From Perkinsus olseni (Eukaryota; Perkinsozoa; Perkinsida): DNA of 42,979 nt. Below are positions 1 through 10,759 of the stretch, one piece after another; position 1 is the stretch's first letter, and the number at the start of each line of letters is the position of its first letter. The position numbers and the translations under genes were made by a program. The stretch lies in assembly GCA_013115125.1 (NCBI GenBank), contig JABANN010000283.1:1-42979 (forward strand), in the 5' to 3' direction. Under the pieces are notes generated by a model. It was not told where the DNA came from. It saw only the letters and a program-made list of their open reading frames with translations, and did no database searches.

Positions 1-854
1 CTGAGTGGTTGTAGCGAGAGGCCAGTCATGTTAGACGAGAATCTGGCATCGCGATATGTGTACTTCATGAAATCGTTATTGTTGACGAACTCCGTTGGCC
101 GCGAGGAAGCGGTAGTGAGAATGAGTTCTGCTTGCCTCTGGTCGATGGCAGTCTGCGAAATAACCACGTAAATATCGTCTTCTTTCTGGCCGCTCTCCAC
201 AAGAGGACCAGGCCTTGGTAGGATCAAGCTGCTCATCGGCGGAGTATTTTGATTCTCGCTTGCTGGGACGCTCGAGGTTGGAGGAGGAGTTGGGCTCTGT
301 CTCGTTGGATGCGTTGAATTAGAATACTCAAGTGGGACTGCCTTCAGTAAATTCGCTCGGCGCGTACCTCTGGCTGATTCTCTAACCATATAAGCTATCC
401 ATCTTCCCTCAACGAAGCAGAGAGTAACACTCCTGGACATTGCCACTCGCTTCTGCAGAGGGATTTGGAGTTGATAATACATGCTCACGATCGTGGTTAC
501 GAACCGGCTGTCTTTGGTGCGACCGTGCCCAGCGAAGTTAAGACAATTCCGAGAGGGTATGAATTGAGGCCCGTAAAGCGAATACTTCGCCCATAGACTG
601 TTGAGCTCAAAGTAGTCACTCATCGTCGATACCAGGTCGTAGTCGGGGAAGGACCCAGAAGTCGTCAGTCTCGCTTCCATCTTGTTTTGCGTCTTAGCAT
701 CCCTCACATTCAGCTCGATCGCCCTCAATTTACCGAGGCCTTCAATCGGGCCTAGGTTCCTGTAAATTCCAGCGCTAAGCTTCACACAATGTACACTTGT
801 TGATATCGACAGGCAGAGCAGGAAGCGCCCCAAGGCCACTGGCGCTCGTAGCAT
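1..854 (-). CDS. Secreted protein, 3' end beyond window
   Basis: An open frame of 284 codons runs from an ATG at 854 to the left edge without a stop. The first ~24 residues (MLRAPVALGRFLLCLSISTS, then VHC) form a typical signal peptide: an Arg near the start, a hydrophobic core and small residues before the likely cleavage site. The mature part has mixed polar and aromatic composition, a Pro/Ser/Thr-rich stretch around residues 190-215, and no transmembrane segment within the visible part. The ATG lies 11 bases after a TTTTCCCCACAG acceptor-like site, which supports this start. I do not recognise the family. It is probably secreted or enters the endomembrane system; whether it ends in an anchor cannot be seen because the C-terminus lies outside the window. 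Confidence 0.72.
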   Translation of the reverse strand, partial: MLRAPVALGRFLLCLSISTSVHCVKLSAGIYRNLGPIEGLGKLRAIELNVRDAKTQNKMEARLTTSGSFPDYDLVSTMSDYFELNSLWAKYSLYGPQFIPSRNCLNFAGHGRTKDSRFVTTIVSMYYQLQIPLQKRVAMSRSVTLCFVEGRWIAYMVRESARGTRRANLLKAVPLEYSNSTHPTRQSPTPPPTSSVPASENQNTPPMSSLILPRPGPLVESGQKEDDIYVVISQTAIDQRQAELILTTASSRPTEFVNNNDFMKYTYRDARFSSNMTGLSLQPL

Positions 855-1950
855 TCCGTTGAGGACTGTGGGGAAAATCTAGAGACTGGGTTACCGAATG
901 CGCTCGAGCGACTCCATTGCGCTCGCCTCAGGAGTCTGGAATTCGAGCTCGAGAGTCGCTTCCGCTGACGGCTCGTGCACTAACTGAGTGCCACTCACCT
1001 GACGTTGAGCTGCACTGTCACTTGGGGTCTGGTCTCAGTAGAGTGATAGCGTTAGAAGGAGGCTATGGAATGGCAAGCTCGGCTCGGTAATCAGGCTCGA
1101 CAGTGTCGAATCAGCTCTCTCGAGCTCCCTAAATATTGTCGTATTTCTGTGGGGGTGGCATAGAATCGTTGTCGTTTTGTGGTGGTCCGTTGTGATGGTC
1201 GACAGTATCGTACGCTGTGTGCCCTCTCCACCAGTAGCTGAATCTTTTCCGGCCATCACGTATCAGATCAGTACGTTAGTCTCAGAGTACTCCCTCTGTA
1301 CATCAATGAAACGCCAGACTCATGTCGCAACTCAACTTTCTACTCAAGATTGTCTATGCCCGCTCACGGCTCAAGCGGCTTGCCAGATTCTTGCTGATCT
1401 CGGCTAAATCCACCTTCTCTTCGCTCGGACGACAGGCGGAGGGTGTGTTTTGCAGGCTCTGACGTCGAGAACGCGAGAGATGAATCGACTAATAGTCGAG
1501 ATCCTAAGCTTTGAGCGCAACAATTGTTATTTTCGTGGGGATATCGAGATAGTCGCAACCTACTGAGGAGCTTCTGCTCCACCGAGGCTTCCGAATAGTA
1601 TCCTTAACACGATAATGACCCTCCCTTTGGTACCCCTCATGAGCTTCGGACAAGAAAGATCGACTCGATCTGACGCACTTCGATCGAGCAGAGTTAGTGA
1701 GGTTGATCTCCTGCCACCTCGGTATCGACCTCGGCAGGCAGCCATAGAGAAACGACAGGTGACCATTCAGGGACCTCAAATCGTATGCCGGAGATGGATC
1801 ACGAGCATGGCGCAGTCAGCATAGGCCATGTTCTTTACTATATGCGCCCCGTAGCCGTTGAAAATGCTGAGTGGCTTTAGCTTTATCTATAAGCCGAGAT
1901 TGCTATATTGATACCCTGAATCGGGTAAAGTAGTTTGCCGCGCTTAACTC
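855..1950. other. Intergenic, no gene seen
   Basis: Upstream of the secreted-protein gene. Only short frames without ATG context, splice signals or a recognisable protein pattern are present. It probably contains the promoter of the gene at 854, but I see no identifiable element. Confidence 0.5.
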
Positions 1951-3160
1951 CTGCCATGTGGTCCACTTCATCTCGCTGTCCCAGATGAGTCGATGTATGT
2001 GCCCCCCTACCTCACTCAGGCCGAGCGTCGGTCTGGCTGGAACGATAGATTCTACCTCGGCAAGATACCCGAGTACGACCCTCTGCGAGACTCTAGCTGT
2101 GCCGCCTATCGTGCGATGCTGCGGAGGAAAAGGGAGAGGACTACCAAAGGAAAGGCATCGTTCAAAGTCTCGTAGGATCTTGCGCACACTTGCATCGTCA
2201 GTCTTCAACGTGCGGTGCTTCCACCGTATCCTTGTGGGCTTAGTACATGGAAACAGAGCAGCCGTATGGGAATTATATTAGTGTGATCTGAATACTACTT
2301 CATGGAGAGATCATCGGCAGGAGAGTCTCCCTGAGTAGTTCCCATGGCGTCTCGGCGGCCACCAAAGGGCGCCGTCGTGCTCCCGCGGTCGGAAGGCAGC
2401 AGCCTGGCCCGAAGCCTCCCGACAGCGCCCTCCAACGCGAGCAGCTGGTCTCACAACTGATACACCACATACGCCAATGCTGGCGGAGCTTCGGAATACC
2501 GGAGAGCCATCAGAGGTCTCTTGTTCTGTCTCGGTCGGATCACTCGGTAGCTATGATCCAGGCACTACGCCGAAGCATTCTTCCACTCCCGGACCAAGCC
2601 CAACTTTCTGCTGGCCGAGGCTGATCAACTGGCTAGAGACGCGGCTCCCGTACAGTGCGTTATCAAAGCGGTTCTGCGCAGGGAATCAACAATACAAAAA
2701 CTAGGTGGGGGTACATTTTTTGGAGCAACGATTGATCAGGAGGCTTCGTTCAACTTATTCCAGACCAAATCGATAAGGTCGTGAGTGAACAACCTAGCGC
2801 CCTGGACTCTGCGTCGCTCCGCTCAGAACTTGTTATGAATTTACTGGCTCTGAGAGAAGTGAGGTTACTCGGAGTGGCTCGAGAATTCTTGAGTATTCCG
2901 ACTACCAGGCATCGATTCGATGCGTCGAGGCCGTAGTGAAGTGGAGGGAGTCGCTGATTCCACGGGCGGATGCCCCATCCAGTGGCAGTACCGTAGAAGG
3001 TAGGTTATTGTGGTAGGGAGCTGTGAAGCAACCTCCAGGTACGAATACTGGTCTGCCGCCGTTGTGGACCGATGCAAACTCCAATGTCAACTACCTGATA
3101 AAAATGAAAACGGACACACTGTGGCTGGCGGACGCGAGCTTTCACAGGCTCTTCGCCTTT
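1951..3160 (+). pseudogene. Broken coding-like stretch, family unassigned
   Basis: On the plus strand several short stretches have the amino acid texture of real protein (for example NFLLAEADQLARDAAPVQC near 2600 and SALDSASLRSELVMNLLALR near 2800), but the region as a whole is interrupted and has no open gene. It could be a fossil mobile element (the texture recalls a Gag-like region) or a dead host gene. No reverse transcriptase, integrase or terminal repeat was recognised, so the family is left open. Confidence 0.25.
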
Positions 3161-6100
3161 AGCTCTAGGAGGTGGGGACATTCACGCAGCACACTCCCTT
3201 ACTCTCAGACTAATGCCTATCATTTCCTGCGCCCAAGGCCTCTGAATCGCCAAGCCTCACGCTACCTCACAACGGAACCTCCCCTCAGCGACCCCTTCCT
3301 CGTGAGCCCTAGTGTTGCCCCTACGACCAATCGTGCAAGAGTACCCGAGCCATCATCTGAGCGTGTAGGGGCAGCCCCGAGGAGGGCGCCAGGGCGTACT
3401 GTACACCTGCCTCTTCACAAGAACCAGATAGGTCGAATGCTCGCTACCTCCGCCGGAAGAACTTCGTTCTGAACCTTCAGCTCGCATACAGGAGTGCGAG
3501 ATGGCGTTGTTACAAGAAGCGGTGCTCGATCTCGCCCAGGAGCAGGCGTTGGTATCGACGGAGGCCGTCACGATGGACGCCTCTCGCGACGTGCCGCCGG
3601 CTAGCAACTCAGAGTGGGATGACCGTCGTACAGTGATGATGAAGATGCCCTTGCTGAACAGTTCCGGGGAGTCCTCTGCCCGACGCGTCGATGTGCGTGA
3701 GACTTCGGACCTCTCAAAGAGTACCAACTTGGACAATATTACCCGGATGATCGAGCTGGCATCGATCAGGTGGAGATGATGAACAGATCCATGCTAGCTC
3801 AGAGGGAGTCACCACGCACGCAGAAGTCACCTACTCGCCTGCACGATGTTCCAACGACGTCATGCGTGCCGAATTCGAGAACTATGTTACGACTGAAGCC
3901 CATCCGGTGTCAATATCGTCAACGAGAGGGACATGGGAACTGGTGGAGGCTGCTGTGTATGGGCGGGGAAGGACCACAACCCGAGGCGGCCCGAGCCAGG
4001 TACACCAGCCTCTTGGCCCTCCGCCAGTCGCGGTTCAACCGGGAGCCCCGGCTGTCGCAGACGCCTTATGCCCCTCGGAACGTCTTTTTCTCGATACAAC
4101 AACGAGGCCGTAGTTTGCTGATGCCCGATTGGGCTCCCCCTTCAGGCTTCCTGGTGGTGGGTTCTCGGTGAAGACGGCAAGAGGATCGGCCTCGTCGTCT
4201 ATCACCTCAAGACTCATCTCGCCCCACAAATACATATTGTACATATCTCCGTGAAGGACCTCTCTTTCATGGACATGGTGAGAAGTGTGCTTCGTGCTCC
4301 CACGGCCGCCGCTATTGCAAACGTCGAATGAAATGGGCGTAGGTTGTTACGAGCTTGCGTGGTCACATCTTCGGAAGGTATCCCGAGGTTACCACAATCA
4401 GAGCAACGTTGTGGTACGTAGGACCATGCGAAGGCCGTTTGGCATGCTGTGTAGGAAGGTACATGGAGAATCCAATGGCTGAGGAAGGCTCGAAGGAGAG
4501 ATACTCCTTAGACAAGGAGATCGAGGCATCGTAGGCTCGCCATATATACTCTTCTCCTAGGCGAGAGACAAAGCACCGCTCTCGTCCGGCAGACGGCCCT
4601 CGGCCAACCATCGTCCAAATGGGAACGTTTCATGCAACTAGGCTCTGCTTCACGATCGGCAGGCCCGCCACGCAGGCGCAGCGAGGGAACTAACTTCAAT
4701 TTCGGCTTCCGCTTTTTCGGGCTTTTTTCGCTCGTACCATCCACAGATTCCAACGGGCGCATTTCCGATGGTACCAACTAACGCAGGAAGCTGATGGTCG
4801 GCGAGGCCAAGTAGTGGAGTCTCAGCTTCTCCTGCTGTCCCACGCCTAGGTTCTAGGTCATGAACTCTAGACGTAATACCGAAGAGCTCGGTGACCCCGT
4901 CGGCCTGGCTGATGGCGACGTTACTGTGGCAAACGATGGAACTCTGCAGCTTCAGACGTGCACTCTGGTGAGCGCCGGCACTTCATCCCTGCCGATGTAC
5001 GCCGCGTCTTGAGAATCGCCGTGCTGGACGAGGATCCGACCACACTGCTACGGTTTCAGAGCCCTATGACAGTGGGTAATATAACCTCGGACCATGACTC
5101 TGTCTGTGGCGCTGTCAACCCGATAGCCCTCGCCGGCGCGCTCGTGAATGCCGGGATAGTTCCTGATGACCTCCCTACGGATATGTGAGTCGCACTGAAC
5201 GAGATGCTGTTGATGATGAGGCGTGTTGCCTTGAAGGCCTTCGAGATGTTCAGCCCTCTTGCGGAGACTGATGGAGGAAATGCTCAACGGCGACGTAGGT
5301 TTGTACATGCCTGGTCTTACCCATTACGGTGACAGACAACCTCGGCCCTACCCGAATCGCTCACCAATAGCCGAATCTTGCCGTGGAATATTGAGACAGT
5401 GCTGCAATGGGTGACAGAGAGGTACGGCTTGCAGCGAACAGCTCACGCTCGGACAGGGCACCCACAGTTGTTGGTACGACTTCACTACCGACAGATGGAG
5501 CAAGGCGTTATCAGCATTTGTGCAGAGCATAGAAGATGTAGCGATGGTGCTAAACCGCCATATCTTAATCCTTGGCCGCCGATGCATGTCACGGACATGA
5601 TGTCAGGCCTCAAGTGCTCCAGTGTCCGCCGTTTTCGGCATTACCGTCAGCGTGTCTGTACAAGTGAGTACAGCCGTAGTATCGGCGCTGCGAGTTACGA
5701 GGTCTACTAGGTACCTTACCTCGTGTGCGATGAAAAGCTGCTTGCTGAAGAGGGGCAAGGGTATCTGCTGCCGGTGCAGTTCATAGCTCGCAGCGACAAG
5801 GGTTCGCCGTCTACGGTGAGCGGTATAGAGCGCTCTCGTGATGAGGGGGTCCGCTCGAGGTAGATTTTTTTCATCCCAACTTCGGACGAGGAAGTGCTCT
5901 TGGCTATAATGCCGAATGCCGGAGATACATCTCAAGGAGACATCCTTCACGTTGCAGCGGAGGTAGGTATCCGCGTTTTACTCTGCCAGCTCCTCATGCA
6001 AGGCACTGAGCGGCGCCTCCCGTTTGGACAGTCCAGCGTATACCCATATTGTCGTGCCACACTTCCTAGAGGAGAAGATGTCGACGTCGAATGCTCTCAC

Positions 6101-6825
6101 AGGTCGGAAGGCTGCATCTTCAAGGATCGGCGCTACGGCTATGAGTCGGTCCTTCTTTCATATCACATAATTTACGGCCGAGCATATTGCTTGAGTATTG
6201 TTCAGGTATTGAAATTCCGCCCTCTACTCCCGATGGCGAATCTCCAACGGCGGCTGACCGGCGGTGCAAGATTTCGGGCTCGGTAGAGTTCACACGCTTG
6301 AGCATGATAGCTGCATGCTCAAAGGATCGTAGCCTTGGATTCCTGCGTGAATCTGTGGTGAGTGGGCCTGTCTCAGTCTCAATCGGACAGCTGCGCCTAG
6401 ACCGATTCCGTTGCATGTTCCATCAGGAACCATCCAAAGTAGCACGAATATGTTCTGAGGAGCCGTTCATCGTCGCCGTTTGCCATGCATCTCTAGACGA
6501 CCTTGACATCCCCTTGCATTCTTCGCTTGTGTGTCCCGAACGGTTGCAGGCTTCATGAACAGTTAACTATTCGGCATATTTCTTGTGTCTTCTTCTGTGT
6601 TGCGCTCGAGTCCGGCAAAGTGTTCGTCAGCTAGTTTATACTAACATTCCGAATCAAGTGCCTCAAATCAGAGGAATGTATCTGACCAGCTTAGCTGAGT
6701 TAAGGGTGCAACTACGACTGTTAATGCGGACGACGTAGAGGCAGTTACAGTGACCAGTCAACTCATGGGAAACAAAACGCCACCATTCCCCTTTTATCCA
6801 GAAATGTTACAGCGCTTAAGTGCAA
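3161..6825. other. Gene-poor region with decayed coding texture
   Basis: No intact gene. Plus-strand patches around 3860-4300, 4860-5290 and 5890-6290 read as protein-like for 40-100 codons and then break. They show no catalytic motif, repeats or consistent splice pattern that would let me assemble or name a gene. This may be the same decayed unit as 1951-3160 or several unrelated remnants. Confidence 0.3.
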
Positions 6826-7320
6826 GTTGGCCTTTCAGTAGTTTACCTCTCGGCAGACCTCTTCAATGGGCTCATTCTTGTCAGTACGCGTAGAGTTACG
6901 TCACAAGGACAAAGGGGGTGCGTACGCTACACAATGTACGCACACGCTCTACGCGCAGCACATAAGATACTCACTTGCAGATGCCGAACGCACGCACAGG
7001 ATTCACTGCTTCAACTTGGACAATAATAGCAGGATACGCATAGTGGTCACTGTGGCTCCCACAAGGGCTGCGGTATATCCATTGGTGTGAAAGATGAACT
7101 CTTCCCTCCCAGCCCGGGAGATGTGTGCGAGCGGTGAGACGTCTTAGCACAGCCGCTAAGCGTAATCAATCCCCGCACACATACATCTCTCTGTGCAAAG
7201 CTGGTAGCCGCTTCGGCCACAGCTATCACACAGAGTGATGCCAATCCCACACTCCCGTGTTGGCCGACTTTCATCACTAGTATAACAATTACCTCCGTGC
7301 CATGTCGTTTTCTTCGCACC
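6826..7320 (-). pseudogene. Relic C-terminus of the membrane-protein array
   Basis: Two blocks match the 3' end of the five neighbouring paralogues. Block 7273-7320 encodes KKTTWHGGNCYT, the conserved tail motif. Block 6826-6885 encodes NEPIEEVC followed by CGA where the intact genes have TGA, plus their 3' flank. Between them lie about 390 bases absent from the paralogues, so the relic was split by an insertion or by independent decay of two partial copies. The frame through the first block continues into a short Cys-rich peptide (ECGIGITLCDSCGRSGYQLC) before a stop near 7156. Nothing of the upstream membrane exon remains. It extends the array to at least six ancestral units. Confidence 0.6.
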
Positions 7321-7470
7321 TGAACTAACGCAACAACACGGAGCTATTGACCCTCGGAGAACGAATGCCAACACAGTGGTGTGCTGAGTCACGTAGATAC
7401 CAAGCCTTGCATATTACGACAAGCAATGTTACAAGATTTAGTTCTGGTCTAGGGTAGCATGGTTGGCCTC

Positions 7471-9638
7471 TCAGCAGACCTCCTCGATGGTCTCATACCC
7501 GGTAGTATAGCAGTTACCACCGTGCCATGTTGTGCTCTTATAACCTATCCACTTGAAGTCGAACGAGAAGGACATACCAGAATTAGAGTACTGAACGGCT
7601 ATGTAGTACGTCATCAATGAGACTTGCAATGCGGCAAAAGGCCAGGAGAAGTGATACCCAAGACGTAAACCGATCGATGTTACAGACTCGTTGAACCACC
7701 GCTTCATGGCGATAATGAGTATTATGAAAAGCGATGCTTCGGCCACGATTTCGATCAACAGCCTCCAGATCCCTTGCCAGAATTCTTCGTCTGTCATATC
7801 CCAGAAGGTGTCGTGAAGTTTGGGGTTGAAGGTACGTAGGACCAACGAGCAAATTAGATAATGCATGGGAGCGACGACTTCCACCACTTCTTTGCAGATG
7901 GCAACAGCCAATATAGAGAATGAACTGTTGAAGCTTCCATCTCTCGTGGATATCTGCTCGTTGTTCGCCTCAATACTCGATTCTGCAATTTTCTCCGGTG
8001 AACCGCTCCTACGATAAGGGAACGGGAACTCATCAGAGGAACTACTCACGGGCCTTTCGGGAATTGAATTAGTTCCGAGCAGGCTTGTGAAAGAAGACAA
8101 AGTGCTCATGCTAGAGCGTCGTCTGGCTATCCCTCCACCGGAACGAGAGAAATCGTCTCTGATGCGCTGCTTTCCGCCTGGATTGGTCGCAGTTATAGTG
8201 AGTTCAGCATTCACAGCAGGGCTTTCGTGAGATAAGGGCATGGCCGGCGAAAAGTCGGAACGCTCATCTCTGGCCAGCTCAGCCGCGGCGAGGGCGCTGC
8301 AGCGGCCGCTTCGACTTTTATGGTGCTCATCCGCATCGAATTGACCGAGACAGTCCATCGAATTTGCCAGTCTTGCATTGAGAGCCGCTCCGTTGATACC
8401 GCACGTGAGCGCATTGCTCCGTTTATCCGATCCATTAAGATGAAAATCCGAATCCAGCACAGGCAACTGCGCATTTTCAGGCTCCTTCCTTGCAGTTTCA
8501 TAATTCTCACTCACTTCTGTCATATTTCGAGAGCCGTTCGCGGGATGCTCAGCGTTAGTGTTAGACCTTGGCGCAGGCTCCGCACAACCTCGCTGATCTC
8601 GGTTGCAGCCAACCTCCCCCTGCGGATTGGATTTTCGACTATCAGGAGGGGCTGGGCTAATACCGTTTCGCGAAGGGACCGGATATGCCGCTTTGTAAAT
8701 ACAGTAGATGTAGTAGAGGTTCTCCAGAAGGTCTAGTGAAATCAGGAGCATGGCCAACCAGACTTCGGTGACGCCAGTAATGACGGAGGATATGAAGAAC
8801 TCATAGGCGTACATCGCGAGGAGCACTATCATAGGGTAGCAGTCGACACAATACAATCTCGCGTAGTGCTTAGCGAATTTCTCGAAAACGACCCGTAAAA
8901 CGAAGAAAGCCAAGCAGATCCAGAACCTTAAGAATCGATTCTGCTTGAGGGCGAGAAAGTAGAGCACTGGGTAAGCTAAACCGAAAACGCTGATAGCGCT
9001 GCACAAAGTGATTGGCACCATCGCGAATCTGCTCCTGGGACCAAGTGAAGGCCCATCTTGAGGAAGGTTATAGTAGATCATACCGACTACTGCTGAGGCC
9101 GGCACACCACTACACACGGGCATCCACGGCAGGGGCCAATAAGGAGTAAAGGCCGGAACGACACCGAGCCAGAAAAGCTGCCAGACCCCAGCCATGAGAC
9201 CAATCTTGAAGTACTTCGACACTCGGCGGTCGCCCCAGACATCGGAGAGTAGACTGTTAGTCCACGGGGCGAGCATGAATGAACACTGAGAGGAGATGAT
9301 GAATAGGACTGGCAGCCACTGCCATGCAGACACACCAATAGGGCCGGGGATAGGTACGACGAACACGATCACCGAGGCAAGCGGGGCGATGCAGACAATG
9401 ATAGCCGTCCTACAGAGCTGGATGCGAGGCACCTGGAGTGAAAAGCGGAAAGCAGGATGAGACTCCCCCGTCGAGATTAAGAAGCCGCCACGCCCACCAT
9501 GTCTCTTCGCAGGAATTCAGTGAGCTCCTATGAGAACTCGGGGAAGCCTATGAGGCGTTCGCGGGCCATAATCAGGGCTGCAGTCATTTTCTCCCAGTTG
9601 TTCCTGGAGTCACTCGCTGCGAAAGGGCAAGGGCTCTC
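7471..9638 (-). CDS. Array gene A: multi-pass membrane protein, 5' exon damaged
   Basis: The main exon (9432-7471) is fully open for 653 residues. It begins at a CAG acceptor with VPRIQLCRTA, matching VPHLELYRAA in the paralogues. About eight hydrophobic segments lie in residues 1-260, then a variable Ser/Asn-rich loop to ~470, then three more hydrophobic segments and the conserved WHGGNCYT tail ending IEEVC-stop. The upstream helical exon (9638-9498) is recognisable (NNWEKMTAALIMARERLIGF) but is 15 bases shorter than in its sisters and has an in-frame TAG after GFPEFS. Exon 1 is only doubtfully present near 9900-9815 and lacks the GTGAG donor of its sisters. The gene is therefore either decaying from its 5' end or uses another start. 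Function unknown; an integral membrane protein is certain from composition. Confidence 0.7.
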
Positions 9639-10120
9639 CTGAGAACGATTGGGACTCACTCGGTAACTGAGCGGCACCGGCGTATTTTTGAGTACATCTA
9701 TGAGTTGTTAATAGCATAGATTCGAAAAAGGCACGAATCTCGTGCCACGACAGCTAAGTCGCTCACATTCATCCCTGTCGCAGTGAGAAACTGAAGATTG
9801 AATAGCGAGGACCTCTTCACGGATGACGCTGACCTCCGACCGGCTGCAAGACCGGAGCGAGTTCGTGACGCTACCCTGAGGCGAATGCTTGACGGTGGCA
9901 TGAGAGATGCAGAACGCAGAACAACGTGCCGCCAATCGGCGAGGCCTACCCTTACTGAGTCGCAGATAAGCCAGTGCCCTGCTCGGCGGAGATGGCTGGA
10001 TCGTTGAAGTTCATACGAGACGTCAAGAGCAACCCTAATGGAGCGAAAGTATTCATTTCAGCAGCGGAAAACGCATTCACTCGAAATTCACTTCGTCTCC
10101 AAAAGTTTTCGCGTTAAGGA
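9639..10120. other. 5' region of array gene A
   Basis: Corresponds in position to intron 1 and exon 1 of the sister genes. A minus-strand stretch around 9900-9815 (ASRTRSGLAAGRRSASSVKR) resembles the end of exon 1 in gene D (SSPKR before the donor), but the splice donor is not conserved and no clear ATG exon is seen. Confidence 0.35.
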
Positions 10121-10255
10121 GTGACAAAAACTCACAAGTTGTTAAAGAAGCTCCGCAACACCCTTTATACCTCAGAGATTGAGCCTCCGAGACACAACAG
10201 GCCACGTAATGAAGCAGCTGTACCCGGAAGAGTCTATTCGTCGACATCGAGCCAC

Positions 10256-10624
10256 CTTCAAGGCCAGCAATGCTTCACCGGGCGTTCAAGTGCACCCACA
10301 CCTGGCCGTTTCGTTGTGGAGGGCAAAGTTCTGAACCGCCTCAAGAAAGGAGAAGCCCCGCGGTTGCCCGACTGCGACACCACCATGGCCGAAGCTGGAA
10401 AACCCCAGAAGCTAGAGCTCGACATCGGTACCGGCAGAGTTGGCAGGCAACAATCCGAACAGCCCCAGGCCACCCGCCCTGTGCGAGGCAGCCCAGGGCG
10501 GTTTGCGCCAGAGGAAAAGCTGAAGTCTCCAGAGGCTCTGGGAGAGCTGCTCTTCATGGCCAAAGTGAGACACGTTTTTCAAAGTTTTACTCCCAGAAGG
10601 AACGCAACTACATATAGTTATTGA
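10256..10624 (+). CDS. Small plus-strand ORF, copy 1 (PTPGRFVVEGK protein)
   Basis: The open plus-strand frame contains PTPGRFVVEGKVLNRLKKGE, then a basic, Gln/Pro-rich stretch and SPGRFAPEEKLKSPEALGEL, ending RRNATTYSY. There is no in-frame ATG before the conserved block, so it would need an upstream exon or a different start; the coding call is tentative. In its favour, a second copy at 13465-13775 keeps this frame for about 25 codons. There four codons differ silently (Arg, Ala, Arg, Leu) against two that change the residue (Leu/Ile, Pro/Leu). It lies head-to-head with nothing and runs against the array genes. The family is not recognised; the charged, Pro-rich composition suggests a disordered protein. 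Confidence 0.4.
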   Translation, partial: LQGQQCFTGRSSAPTPGRFVVEGKVLNRLKKGEAPRLPDCDTTMAEAGKPQKLELDIGTGRVGRQQSEQPQATRPVRGSPGRFAPEEKLKSPEALGELLFMAKVRHVFQSFTPRRNATTYSY

Positions 10625-10759
10625 CAAGCCATGCGGAATGAGGATATTCGCTGTGACTTAATGATTCATGGGAAACGGCAAGACTCAATCTATCTCGACC
10701 AGCAATGCTACAGGGCCTGTATTCCGGGACTACTAGTCTCGGCTAGCCTGGTTGGAGCC
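10625..10759. repeat. Duplicated 3' flank shared by array genes B and C
   Basis: The stretch just downstream of the stop of gene B recurs almost unchanged at about 14297-14429 below gene C (shared block from CAAGCCATGCGG through CGACCAGCAATGCTACAGGG). It marks the B and C units as a recent tandem duplication that carried the 3' flank and the small plus-strand ORF with it. Confidence 0.75.

Noticed and set aside
4508-4777. Minus-strand frame ending a basic stretch with LRLRGG, like the ubiquitin C-terminus
   Set aside because: No ubiquitin fold precedes it and the frame continues past the Gly-Gly; the six-residue match is most likely chance.
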